From assembly GCA_019321725.1 (NCBI GenBank), contig CM033110.1:12021278-12085277 (forward strand): a stretch of 64,000 nucleotides of DNA, given 5' to 3'. This document shows, piece after piece, positions 49,228 to 60,812 of the stretch. How positions within the stretch are numbered: position 1 is the stretch's first letter; every line of letters starts with the position of its first letter. The notes under the pieces were generated by a model. That model saw only the letters and a list, made by a program, of their open reading frames with translations. It ran no database searches and was not told where the DNA came from. Source of the stretch: Paulownia fortunei. Its lineage: Eukaryota; Streptophyta; Magnoliopsida; Lamiales; Paulowniaceae. The translations under genes and the position numbers were made by a program.

Positions 49228-50693
49228 GGATACGACTGTAGGATAGAGAAGGCAATCTATGGCACCCCCTCCTCAATATCTCCCCAAGAGAGGTATGATC
49301 CAGATAAATGTGGAAGGCCCTATTGATGGGGATTCTCACCGATCAAGGAAGGCACATACTAGAACAACACGGTTCTGGCATGAGCAGCGAAGTAAGAAAA
49401 TAAACCAGGTAGCGCAGAGAATGATTCAGTTTAGCCCCAAAGATGATAACCCTATTCAAAGCCTCATAATGATGTTTTAGTAATCACAACCATTACAAAC
49501 TATTACGTAGCCAAAGCCTTCATGGATATAGGTAGCTCGACTGATATTCTGTTCTTATTTTGAATGTATAGAGTTGGTGGCCGAACTACTACCAATAGAA
49601 ACTTCTCTATTCGGTTTTGCTGGTGGGGTAGTTTAGCCTCTAGGCTAAATTATATTGTCAGTAGCATTGGGTTCAGATCTATTGAGGAAAGTTAGAATGG
49701 TACGCCTCTTGGTGGTAAATACGCCCTCAGCTTATAATGTTATTTTGGAAGGCCAATACTTAATATGTTCTAGGTGGTGGTTTCCACTTATCACATGAAA
49801 TTGAAATTTCTAATGGGCGGCAAGGATGGAAAAGTAGTAGGAGACCAATTTACTAGAAGGAAATATTATGTGGAGTCCATTCAAAATGCTGATCAGTGTG
49901 GAACCATGGATAAAGAAAAACTTTCTGGTGGGGGAACCAAGAGAAAAAAATGAAAGTTGTATCTGAGGATAACCTTGAGCCCCATGTGCAGGCCAATGAA
50001 GAGCTCATGGTGGTGGAATTAATCCTGGGAGTAACAAGAAGAACTACAAGGATAAGAACTTAGCTTAGTCCTGATATGACTGAGCATTTGGTGAAGTTTC
50101 TAAAAGCTAATGTAGACATGCTTGCCTGGTCATCACAGGACTTAGTAAGCATTGAACCCAGTGTGGCTATGCACCATTTGAATGTTAATCTCACAGCACG
50201 GCCGGTAAAGAAAAAGAGAAGGCACTTTGGCCCTCAGAAAGACCTCATTATTCTCTAAGAGGTTCAAAAACTATTAGATGCTGGACACATTAGGGAATCT
50301 AATTCCTTGAGTGGTTGTCTAATGTAGTGTTGGTACCTAAGACTATAGATTAGTGGAGGATGTGTATAGATATCAGAGACCTAAACAAAGCATGTCCTAA
50401 GGAACATTATCCTTTGCCATAGGTAGATGAGCTCATAGATTCCACCTTAAGGTGTGAGTTGCTTAGTATGATGGATGCATCTCAAGGATATCAAATTCTT
50501 TTAGACCCCGACGACTAAAAAAGGGTAGGTTTTGTTATTTCCGTTGGTACTTACTATTATATAGTTATGCCTTGTGGATTGAAAAATGTAGTGGCCACAT
50601 ACCAAAGATTAGTGGACGTGATGTTCAGAAACCAATTGGAAAGGAATATGGAGGTATATATGGATGACATGCTGGTCAAGAGAACTGAGGAAA

Positions 50694-50964
50694 TATGGCA
50701 TGAAGCTAAACTTGACTAAATGTTCGTTTGGAGTCAGGTCGAAAAAATTTCTAGGATACACGGTTACAAAAAAGGTAGTTGAAGTTAACCCCGAGAAAGT
50801 TAGGGCAATGTTAGATATGAAATCACCTTATGGGATGAAGCTGAACCCAGCTAAATGCTCATTTGGAGTCACGCTGGAAAAAATTTCTAAGGTACATGGT
50901 TACAAAAATGGGAGTTGAAGTTGACCCCGAGAAAGTTAGGGCGGTGTCGTATATGAAATCACCT
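50694..50964 (+). repeat. 135-bp tandem duplication inside RT
   Basis: Two successive copies start at TATGGCATGAAG (50694) and TATGGGATGAAG (50829), with a third copy beginning at 50965. The copies have diverged. The duplicated residues cover the segment after the YMDD box ('KYGMKLNLTKCSFGVRSKKF'). Confidence 0.85.
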
Positions 50965-51233
50965 TATGGAATGAGGATATGCAATCTTTGATAGGAAAGA
51001 TAGTAGTACTGAGTCGATTTATCTCAAGATCGGCTAAAAGGAGTTTTCTTTTCTTTGGAATTCTAAGGAATGGGTGCAAGTTGCAGTGGATAGAAGAATA
51101 TCAAAAGTCTTTTGAACAACTGAAGGATTTCTTGGCTGAGCTTCCTTTGCTTATCAAGCTTATCCTTGGAGAAAAATTATATGTCTATTTGTTGGTAGGG
51201 GAACACTCGGTCAGTTCGGTACTACTGTGAGAT

Positions 51234-51331
51234 GAGGGGGCTCAATAGAATCCTATTTATTACATTAGTAAATTACCGAGAGGAGGGGGCTCACTAGAAG
51301 CCTATTTATTATGTTAGTAAATTGTCGAGAG
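51234..51331 (+). repeat. 49-bp tandem duplication inside RT/RNase H linker
   Basis: Two copies starting GAGGGGGCTCA at 51234 and 51283, with matching 'cctatttattay...ttagtaaatt' parts. It disrupts the 'PIYYVSKLP' type stretch typical of the gypsy RT/RNase H junction. Confidence 0.8.
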
Positions 51332-52199
51332 GAGTTGAGCAGAGATATTCTGAGATAGAAAAAGTAGGGTTAGCTTTGGTCATTATAGCGATAAGACTAA
51401 GGCCTTACTATTTATCACATCAAATTGTTGTTCATACTAATATGCCCTTGAAGCAGACCTTGGCAAGCTATATACTTCTGGAAGAATGATAAAGTGGGCT
51501 ACAAAAATGGGAGAATATGATGTGGAATATTAGAAGCGTTATGCTATTAAAGCTCAAGCTTTAGCAGATTTTATACAGAAAATGACCAGGTTTATGACAG
51601 AAGGGAGAAAATGGGTACTGTATGTCGATGTGTCGTCTACCAAGACAGGCTGTGGTGCAAGAATCACGTTGACCAGCCCAGAAGGAGACGATATGGAGTT
51701 CGTAATAAAATTCAATTTCAAGGCATTAAACAACGAAGTTGAGTATGAGGCCTTGGTCCAAGGACTTAAAATAGAGTTAGAGTGGGGGCTAGACACATAG
51801 CTGCCTACTCCGATTCTAGGTTGGTAACCCAACGGACTGAAGGGCATTATGAGATTACAGAGAAAAGAATGAAAAAATTTGCTGAGTAGGTGGCAACTCT
51901 AAAAGTTAAGTTCGGGAGTTGGGAAATACATTAGATTCCCAGGGCAGAGAATGGCAAGGTAGATTACCTGTCTAAATTAGCTAGTTCGGCAAAAGATTGC
52001 AAAACCACAAAAATCACATTACTCACAGCACAGTAAAATAGCACTGAGGGGACTCAACCTGCTCGAATGAAGATGATGATGGGTTTTGAGGCCTGGATAC
52101 CTCATTACCAGAGTGGGATAAAATACTAGGTTCAGGAGATGACGATAGTTCATCCTTAAAATCATACAGGGATGGAAAAATATAGATATCAGATGAACC

Positions 52200-53453
52200 C
52201 GTAGAATTGTTACTGTCGTAATCGACTATCGTGATAACTAACGAGAATAGCCCAGTTTACAAAAAAAACACAATAATTGAACGGAGATAGAAAACGAGTG
52301 GATTTGATCTGGGCGGCCTCTAGGTTCAGCCTCCTCTTTATCTCATTCCAACTCCTCCCTTCCTCCAGGTTGCCTCTCTTGGCCTTTCCTTTTCTATCAT
52401 TGGGGCTGCTCCCGATCTCTATAAACAAATTCTTCTAAATGTCCGACAAGGATTATTCTTTCAATGTCATCTTTCAAATGTTAACAATCATCAGTATGAT
52501 GCCCATAATCATTATGAAACCTGCATAACTTCCGTGACTTAGCATTCTTTGGGGGCCCGAATAAGTCCTAGGTTATTGTAAAGTGGGATGCCCCTCTACA
52601 GCTATCAAAATATGTTAATGAGGTACTGCTAATGGTGTATACCTATCATAACGCAACAGAGGTCCCCATTTCCTTTCCGATCCTCCCTTGCTGGGGGGAA
52701 TGAACCCCAACTTTCTCTCATCCTTTTTCTTCATATCTTTCTTCTTATCACCTCCCTCGTCCCTTTTCATCTTTTGTGCTTCTTCCATGTTGATGTACTT
52801 CTCAACTCTAGATAACAGGTCATCAAAACTCTTAGCAGGATTTTTCGCTAATGACTTAAAAAGCTCTCCATCCTACAGTCCATGTGCCAACACATTACTA
52901 AGCAAGTCTTCCTAGCAGAGAGCACTTCTAAAGTAGCAGAAGTGAACCTTTTGATATCACTCTACAATGCTTCATTCTCTTTTTGTCTAATGCTAAAAAG
53001 TATCAGAGTGTTCTTTTGATGCTTTTTAGCACTAGAAATCTAGTGTAAAAACACCAAGCTGAACTCTTTAAATAAATTGATAGAATTTGTGGGGAGTTAA
53101 CTAAACTATTGCTAAGCTGATTTAGTCAATATAGTCAAGAATACCCTGTATTTCACCCCATCGGAATAATAGTGAAGCAAAGATAAGTTCTTAAATCGGC
53201 ACACATGCTCCTACAGATTAGTAGTCCCATCATATTCATAACTTAATGGCCTAAAACTGGGGGGTAGCTTATTAGCCATCACTTCTTCAGAGAATAGGTT
53301 TCCCTTCTTTTGAATTAATGCCTTTCTAGCCATATTCTTTTTTATCTTTTTCATCTCCTTGTGCAATTCTCCTATTCGTTCAGATAGATCGATCTGACTT
53401 TTAGAAGTCGTCTCATTTGGAGATGTGGATATTTGACTTTCTTCAACATCCAT
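52200..53453 (-). pseudogene. Inverted gag-like frame (retrotrans_gag core and zinc finger)
   Basis: The frame opens at 53453 with MDVEESQISTSP, then 'IGELHKEMKKIKKNMARKAL' (coiled-coil-like) and 'PPSFRPLSYEYDGTTNL' (53250-53215, the start of the gypsy gag core). A stop follows at 53211-53209. The - strand then continues with 'LPTNSINLFKEF' (near 53080), 'FSIRQKENEALQSDIKRFTS' (near 52990-52930), 'RKGNGDL' and a CCHC-like finger 'CRFHNDYGH...DDC' (52525-52480). It ends with 'HLEEFVYRDR' near 52430. This is the part missing from the element's own + strand gag. It occupies the place of integrase. Confidence 0.7.
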
Positions 53454-53760
53454 CGCCTGATGGGACTTTAAGAATTTTCTAGCTATATTACTATCATACG
53501 CAAACCAAAGAGAGAGAGAAGAACAAGAAGGAAAAAATCAAAGAGTAGTTGAGAAGAAGTAAAATAAGAAGGCAAAAAATAGTACCTTTATGGTAGGAAA
53601 TGGAGACAGAAAACTCATCAGAATGGTGCTAGAAATATCATTGGAGGAAATCCTTGATAAGAGTTAGGGCTTCTCTTGCTAAAAAATGTAGGGAAGTGAA
53701 AAGTGTTAAGGGGATGGAGGATGTTTCCCTTTTATGGGTAGTACGGGAGAAGTTTAAACA
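53454..53760 (-). promoter_or_regulatory. Promoter-like leader of the inverted gag-like unit
   Basis: On the - strand a TATA-like CATAAAAGG (53728-53736) is followed by a CT-rich leader with 'tcttctctctctctttgg' (about 53530-53505) and then the ATG at 53453. No LTR end or primer-binding site is found on this strand between 53460 and 54095. This resembles the leader of the antisense ORF at 34.8 kb more than an LTR. Confidence 0.4.
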
Positions 53761-54095
53761 TCTGGCACATCAGGACCATTGATTAAAAATCATCATAGAA
53801 GGTTTAGATTGATCCCTTCAAATAACTGATGATCATATTTATGATGTGGGACACGTATGTATAAGAGGAGTTCCCACTAGATAGTAATTGTCTTTTTGAA
53901 AAAGCATTGAAACTAGTGAAGTCATTATTGGTGGAAAACCCTAGTGTCAGTATAAGTAATAGGATAGGTCCTTTCCATACAGCTGTTCTTGAAAGAGATT
54001 AGGAGATGGACCAATTAACTTATTGGCAGATTATGGAGACTGTTTTTTACTCTACCTAATCAAAACCTAGATCAGCCAGAGTAGGGTGGACTAAC

Positions 54096-54320
54096 TGATA
54101 TGGAATGGATTAGGCCTGCTTTGGTATGAGCATATATGGGCCCCAAAATTAGTGGATTTAGTGCTTTGGTGACCCATGGGTGCTGGAGGGATGAACAAAA
54201 TGCCTACTCTGGAGGCTCATGAGACCGAAGTAAGGAAAGTCAGATCTTCTTGTGATCTGATACCCATGCTGAGCCGACTTGATCGAGTCAGCTTAGAAGA
54301 GTTAGTAGACGAGCTAGGTT
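54096..54320 (+). repeat. 3' LTR stub of gypsy element
   Basis: Matches the first ~210 bp of the 5' LTR, then departs near 54315 ('gttagtagacgagc' against 'gttagtagaatata'). The rest of the LTR is deleted. Confidence 0.75.
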
Positions 54321-56880
54321 AGGTTTCCATTAAGATAACTCATTCAATCTTTAGGCTTTAAACCTATTTCCTTCGATATCCAGTCTATTTACTCTCTTGA
54401 TAACTCTAAGTAAACTGATCTGCGAGGTTATCCTTTAATTTTACAAATTAATTAATATAGTTCTATTAGAGAATAACTACCTAACTGTATTATGTATATG
54501 ACATACATGTGATTTATTGTTATATATAATATTTAGTGTTGTAGCTATAGTTGCTTGACTATTGCAATGAATGCATATTGTTGGCACCTATTTTCATCAT
54601 ATTAAAATCTCTCCACGAAATGTTTTAACCATTCCGCTTTTTCTCCAACTTTTTCTAAAGGTATAAGCTTAGATTTCATAGTGGAACATGCTATATAAGT
54701 TTATTTATAAGATTTCAACGATATAGCACCACCACCAAGAGGAAATACATAGCCACTAGTTGAGTTGAATTTATTAGTGTTTGAAATCCATATTTGGATT
54801 ATTATATCTTTCAATAACTAATGGATATTTTTCATAGTGTAATGCATATTTCTTGATTTTTTTCAAATATCCTAATACTCTAAGTAATGCACTCTAATGG
54901 TCATTACTTGAGTTATGTTTTGTACAATTCATTAAGTACATTAGGCTTATAATAATTTAGGATTATTCTTGTTATTTTCCATTTCGAGTATTCTTATTCT
55001 TATGAAGAATAATATGTAGGAGAAATGCATTATTTATCTATTTAATAATATGAAATTTAAATATCTCAATCATTTTATGTAATACTCTATTTGAGACAAT
55101 GATATTCCATCATATGTTCGAGAAATTTTTACTTATTAATTTCTATATTTTGCGGTAAGTGAAAAAAGAACAAAATATGGGACGAAAGGAGTATAATTTA
55201 TTTTACTTTTATTTAAATCTATAAATGGCAAATTGAGGCACTTTCTATACTTTTTCAGACTACTTCAATGCATTAAAAATTTTCCTCTTACTATTTTATT
55301 CCCCCATATGCGCTTTGCTTTAGTGATTCACTTCTCTTCCAATTTAGTGGCTACTGTACATAAATCAACTCCATCCAATCCATTTGTTCCAATCGAGCCA
55401 GTACGCTTGAAACTCATCGATTTTAATTATTCTTTTATAGATAGCATTTTATTAAGTTGGAACCCTCCATGTTATGGTCAGTTCAATAATTAAAATCTAT
55501 CATTGTCGCCCTATAAACGTATACACACCTGTATATAATGTGATATATATTTATATATATAATCTACTCATGTAATAGTTGTTTTTTCCCCTTTTATAAC
55601 AATATATGTTTTCATTCTATCAAAAAAGTTTCTTCCGTCCTTACAAATCTTTCTCGTAGTGAGCATTTAGTTTTTATTTTATTGCATTTTTTTTATCTCT
55701 ATCTCCCTTCAGTCTATTGTTTTTCTTAGAATTATTTGGTTGCATTGCTACTGAAAAAAAAAAGTTACTTTATTTTTGTTACTTATTATTATTTTTTAAG
55801 TTGCATATATGTATCTGTAACTTAAAATTGCTAATCCATCAATCTGACCGCTTAAATAAATTGATCCTAATTGACTCCCATACGATTAAAATATATTTTT
55901 TGCCATACCATATATATTGGTTCGGATTAAAAAAATTCTTTGAAATTTCCCAAACCAAGTATTTTGTAATTCCATACTTTTGGAATTCTGTTCCTTCCAT
56001 TTCGTACAACTTCCTCTCTATATGGATGTGAATGTAATTCCTTCATAGTATTTGGTCCTCGTTGGTAGTTAATTTATTTTTTGGAACTCATATACATACT
56101 ACTACTTTATATTCCTAGTAAATTTAGACATGGTTTAAATCAAAGAAAAAATAAAATAAGCCAAGTTTATTAAAATGCATAACATTTAGGTTATGTTGAA
56201 CCCAATGTAGCCTTTGATGATGAAGGTTCTAAATTATTTTATAAATGTCCAAAAAATAGGAAATATGTCATTTATTTAAGACAACTTATTCTTTAATGAA
56301 TATAAACCATCCTACTAAAAAAAATAGTAAATACGTGTAAGCATTTTAATCATATTGTCAATTGAAAAAAAATTAGGTGATGGAGGTAAAATCTGTATAA
56401 CTATTAGATTATAATGATATTACATGTAAAAAAACTAATCCGATTAATTTCTATTGGTCCAAAGACATTTGTTTCATCGAATTTAATAGTTCGTGCGTAA
56501 TGTAGATTTCAGTAATTCAAAAAATGTAAGAATAAAGTCAAGATTATGTTAAAAAAAACTCATGTTTACTACTTTTTATTTTATCAATGAATTGAACTTA
56601 CACTAATCCAAATCAGAAATGAAAAACCCACCATTATTAAACATGTTACAAATAAAATTATTTGACAGACTAATTTTATAACGAAATTGATTTGGTACTT
56701 TTTTGTGCACATTTATGGGTTTATTAATTAATTGAATAAGTAGAGCCCTAGTCACTAGTCAAAAAGCCCAAAGTGGGGAAGAGCGCCTCTCACTCAGAGC
56801 CTTGTTATTATTACCATCTAAACTGCAAACTCCAAAACAATAATTAAAACAAACCAAAACCAGACAACAACAACCAATGT
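54321..56880. other. No gene seen upstream of the cyclin
   Basis: AT-rich DNA with short unsupported frames, homopolymer runs and a (TA)n stretch near 55545-55560. No retroelement landmark is visible, so this may be older, unique upstream DNA of the cyclin gene. Confidence 0.5.
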
Positions 56881-56915
56881 TTTCAAAAACAATTTGAAAG
56901 CAACGTCTCCATTGC

Positions 56916-56928
56916 CACGTGGCACGTG
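56916..56928. promoter_or_regulatory. Paired G-box motifs
   Basis: Two CACGTG palindromes (56916-56921, 56923-56928) one base apart in GCCACGTGGCACGTGCC. G-boxes bind bZIP and bHLH factors in plants. They lie ~340 bp before the cyclin start codon. Confidence 0.6.
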
Positions 56929-56940
56929 CCACCCAGGTGA

Positions 56941-57029
56941 CCGTTGTGCCTCCCCCCCCCGCACCCCCTACAAAGTCTTTCTTTCCTCAATTGCAATAAT
57001 CCAACGGCAACCCTTCACTAGCCGTTAGA
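56941..57029. promoter_or_regulatory. Cluster of MSA-like (AACGG) mitotic elements
   Basis: TAGCCGTTAGA at 57019-57029 is, on the - strand, TCTAACGGCTA, a full match to the mitosis-specific activator consensus YCYAACGGYYA bound by three-repeat MYB factors. TCCAACGGCAA (57000-57010) has one mismatch, and a third AACGG core sits at 56941-56945 (- strand). Such clusters drive G2/M transcription of plant B-type cyclins. Confidence 0.7.
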
Positions 57030-57265
57030 TTTGAAAAGAAAAACAAAAATAGAATAAAAACAGCTCACTGTTTGTTTCCACTGCACAAATACCCTTCAGT
57101 CTCTGCTCATTCCACCATCGTTAGATGCACTCTCCCTTCTTGCTCTTCTTCTACATGCCGTGACTGTTTTGGCAGTGGGTCTGGTGAAGGAAGAGAGCTT
57201 TCTTTGGAAATATAATTCTGGTTTGGTGATTCTTTTTTTTCTTCAGATAAATCCCCCGAAAAAAA

Positions 57266-60200
57266 ATGGTTATATCCGAGAACAATCCTGTTCAGATTAG
57301 ACCCACAAATGTACAAGGTGGGTTATATCTTTAGCTGCAATGTGGCTTTTGAGATTAAAATCAGCCGAAAAGTTTCTAGCTTTTCTAAAATGATTTCATG
57401 TTTTTTTGCTTTTGAAAAATGAAAGGTGGGCCAGAAATGGGTGGGAGGAAGTTTGGAGCTGAGATCAGACCCAACAGAAGAGCTCTAAGTGTGATTAATC
57501 ACAATTTAGGAGGGTCTAATCCGCACCCTTGTGTTGTTAACAAGAGAGGCTATCCAGAGTACAAATCTTACTCACACGTTCAAATATTTATCAATTTTTT
57601 TTTTTTTTGGTTATATTCTGGCTGAGAAAGTATTTGTTTGTTACATTTTGAATCTCAGGTCCAATGGGATTTGTGATAAGAATGCTCCAATACCAACACA
57701 TAGGCCAATCACAAGGTCAGATAATGGTCCTTCATTTGAAATAATTTCCCTGTATGAGAATAAAGTTTCGTTCACTTCGAATTTTTTCATGATCTCCTAC
57801 TTTCTCATTTTTCTGATGTGAATTTCTTGATTTTTTAAGGAAATATGCTGCGCAAATGGCAGTCTCACAGCATCCCTCTCCGGAGGTAATAGCTCTCTTC
57901 TTCTATACTAGTTTTTGAATCCTTAGTCGGGTTTGAATCCTTTAACTAGAATTCACAAAGCATTTACTCAAATTCGAATGGAAATAATTTAGAACTAGAG
58001 ATAAAGCTTGAATTCCCATATCAGAAAACTATGTATTAGGCATAGAAATTTCATGCATAACTCTAGCAAGATTGTAAAATTGATGTTTTTGTACTCTGAA
58101 ATTAACCCAGGAAGCAAAGAAACCAAAGACATCAGCCAATGAGTTCACTGTTTGGGAGGATATTCCTCTAACAGATGCAGAGGATCGTGGGGAAGCTAAA
58201 GACCAGCCTGTGCCCATGTCTTTGGAACAATTAGAGTTTGAAATGACTGAAAAACATCAAATGGTATGTAGTTTTCACCTCTTCTTTCTGTCTGAGTAGT
58301 CCTTGGGGTATTGGCCAAATGTGTGATTTTATAAAATAACACCTTGTAGAAGGAGGTTGAAATGGAAGACATATTTGAAGAGACTGTAGTGGACATCGAC
58401 GGAAGTGATGCAAAGGATCCACTTGCTGTTGCTGACTATGTCGAAGATCTATATGTTTACTACAAGAAAATGGAGGTAAGAGATGGATCTCCTAACAATT
58501 CGTACTTACAGCAATCGCAATTACTATCGATTCTTGTAGCATATCCAAGAGAGGGACATGAATTGGCTTGATCTCTATGAAACTTATATGCAGATCGTCA
58601 ATATTATAAATTTTAATTTATTGACAATTGCCATTTGTAATCTTATTATTCTGAATTGACTAGAAAATGTATGTGATGAATAATGTTAAAGAACTTGTCT
58701 AATATCAGTAAAATAGGACTTTCTAATTAGCATATGAGCTTTGAGTGGGCTTTGTTTTTTTGTTGGGTCATACTTTGATGTGCAATCTGAAGTATAAAAA
58801 GCTTCTATTATTAAAAACTGAAGACTGTCGCTGAAGTTTAAAAAGTTCAAAATAGACTTTGTATTTGAATTTGAACTCATCCTGTAAAAGTTTGCATTAT
58901 ATAGGCAGTTTAAGAATGAATCTGATTATCCTGATTTTCTTTACAGCTCCTCCATATTTTTAGGGCCATAATAAAATGCAATGATCTGTTAAATTTTGTA
59001 CACAATTTATGTTCAGATTGAGTAAGCAGTGGCATTAACTTAATGAAAAGCTGTCTGATGCATTCAGTTAATGTTAAAGGTTGAAAGTCGGAGATTCTAC
59101 TAACAATGAACAATATATTTTGCTAAACCATAACAATGGCCGTGTGACAGATTTTTAGTTAATTTGAATTGGTTAAATGCACCAAAAAGGCCATATTCAA
59201 CACATATATTGCCATTGGGTTGGATGCAGAGTTCCAGCTGTGTTTCACCAGGATATATGGTACAGCAGTTTGACATCAACGAAAGAATGAGGGCCATTCT
59301 TATTGACTGGCTCATAGAGGTTAGCAATAAATTTATAATGGTCACAATAGGTCGTGAAAGGCGTAATTTCAATTTCAACATTAACTTCTAAATTTAGTAG
59401 AAACTTATCATTTTTTTATTTTTGACAATAATCAACAGGTTCACCACAAATTTGAACTTCGGGATGAGACATTGTTTCTAACAGTAAATCTAATTGATCG
59501 ATTCTTAGCAAAGCAATCTATGGTGAGAAAAAAGCTGCAGCTCGTCGGTCTGGTTGCCATGCTTTTGGCATGCAAATATGAGGAAGTTTCTGTTCCTGTC
59601 GTGGATGATTTGGTTTTTATTTCGGACAAAGCTTATACGAGGAAAGAAATACTTGAAATGGTAGCCATCGATATAACAATCACAATAATTCATTCAATTT
59701 GCGCTTTTTTTTTTTCCTTCTCAAAGCCAACACTTTTCTCCCTCTTTTTCCCCAGGAGAGGTTGATGCTAAACACTTTGCAGTTTAATATGTCTGTTCCA
59801 ACTCCTTATGTTTTCATGAGAAGATTCCTCAAGGCTGCTCAATCTGATAGGAAGGTTGATCTAAGTTCATTTACCATCTTAATGTGTTTATAAAAACATT
59901 CCCTTGAAAAGAATTACTTAAAGAGATTATTGTGTTTTTTCTCTTTTTTTGGTTGGTTTTGTAACAGCTTGAGCTACTCTCTTTCTTCTTGATTGAGCTT
60001 TGTCTAGTGGAATACGAAATGCTCAAGCATCCACCATCCTTTCTGGCTGCTGCTGCTATATATAGTGCTCAATCTACACTTTATGGTGTCGGGCAATGGA
60101 GCAAGACTTGCGAGTGGTATACAGGCTACTCAGAAGATCAACTGATGTGAGTTGTTCGGTCCTTATTGATTCAGATCTCTGTCATAGACTGATATTTCTA

Positions 60201-60396
60201 GGCTAATTACTAGTGCTTCTCGTTGTTTTTCTCTCTCTCTCTCAGGGAATGCTCGAGACTGGTGATTGGATTTCATGAGAAGGCAGCAACTGGAAAACTT
60301 ACTGGGGTTCACAGAAAGTACAATACATCGAAGTTTGGATATGCTGCAAGATGTGAACCTGCACATTATCTTGTACAAATACCACCACCACAATAG
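57266..60396 (+). CDS. CYCB2: B2-type mitotic cyclin, 11 exons, 435 residues
   Basis: Regulatory subunit of a mitotic cyclin-dependent kinase, acting at G2/M. Exons: 57266-57317, 57426-57558, 57659-57715, 57840-57885, 58111-58263, 58350-58475, 59230-59319, 59439-59660, 59756-59854, 59968-60146, 60246-60396; all introns are GT-AG and every phase joins, giving 435 residues without a stop. The N-terminus carries a destruction box ([10 protein letters not shown], residues 35-44), the APC/C degradation signal. The N cyclin fold spans about 160-290 with [13 protein letters not shown] (209-221). The five cyclin-box residues appear as R210, D239, L254, K265 and E294. The C cyclin fold runs 292-415, including [12 protein letters not shown], with a short tail ending IPPPQ. 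Length and the N-terminal '[16 protein letters not shown]' text fit the B2 subgroup. The start is the first ATG of the only frame that splices in phase. Regulation: MSA-like promoter motifs upstream. Confidence 0.93.
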
Positions 60397-60660
60397 GCAG
60401 GGCATGTACAGTTACTAACTTTATGTGATTTCTGTAACTGTGTTGATACTAAAATTGGGGGGGGGGAGGAAATGCAATAGTTGTGAAGCGAGGGAGTTAG
60501 GATTACAAGAAAATAAGCAGTAGCAACTTTCGGTTGCCCCCGGGGATTAATTATTCTTCTAATTTCAAGAAAGGCAGAATCCCATGACTGGTTAATTTCT
60601 GCACTTTCTGACTCACTTATATTTCATAAATAATAAAAGATACAATTTCTTGTTTTATAT
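60397..60660 (+). terminator. Cyclin 3' UTR with poly(A) signal
   Basis: After the TAG at 60394-60396 comes a 3' UTR with a G10-rich run (near 60457-60466) and an AATAAA at 60632-60637, the likely polyadenylation signal. A (TA)n run follows at 60657-60672. Confidence 0.6.
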
Positions 60661-60812
60661 ATATATATATATACACACGTTGAGATAATGCAGCCGTATC
60701 TGAATTAAATGATTATCATTATTCGTAACATTACAATTGCCCAAAGTAAAATTAACCCTTTAACTATATAGAATATATAACACTTATCTTTATATTTCGA
60801 TCGGATATCAAT
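60661..60812. other. Short spacer, no gene
   Basis: About 150 bp of AT-rich DNA between the cyclin poly(A) signal region and the chromovirus-like LTR. Confidence 0.5.

Larger units (their letters stand above)
49260..52036 (+). pseudogene. Gypsy gag C-terminus, protease, RT and RNase H (broken)
   Basis: Gag linker ('GPIDGDSHRSRKAHTR', near 49325); protease with 'AFMDIGSSTDIL' (near 49510; D-x-GSS active site with Ile for Ser); RT from 50076 ('LVKFLKANVDMLAWS') through 'RMCIDIRDLNKACPKEHYPL' (near 50360) and the catalytic 'YMDDMLVK' (near 50660); and RNase H at about 51600-52020 ('VDYLSKLAS' near 51965). These would cleave Gag-Pol and copy the RNA. Two in-place tandem duplications (50694-50964 and 51234-51331), stops and frameshifts disable it. 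The integrase expected after 52040 is missing. Confidence 0.8.
48047..54320 (+). mobile_element. Rearranged Tat-type Ty3/gypsy element with inverted gag-like unit
   Basis: It has a 5' LTR (48047-48807), a primer-binding site (48810-48827), a short gag N-terminus (48992-49227), gag C-terminus/protease/RT/RNase H on the + strand (49260-52036), a gag-like frame on the - strand (52200-53453) with upstream promoter-like leader, and a 3' LTR stub (54096 to about 54320). Integrase is missing. The stub shares ~210 bp with the start of the 5' LTR in the same orientation. The layout with an antisense unit between pol and 3' LTR is typical of the Tat lineage, but the antisense content is not. Many stops; inactive. 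Confidence 0.75.

Noticed and set aside
55233..56031. Two + strand frames of 86 and 104 codons upstream of the cyclin
   Set aside because: Phe/Ile/Leu-rich frames in AT-rich DNA without motifs, splice structure or start context.
58029..58422. - strand frames over the cyclin exons
   Set aside because: Antisense shadows of exons 5 and 6.
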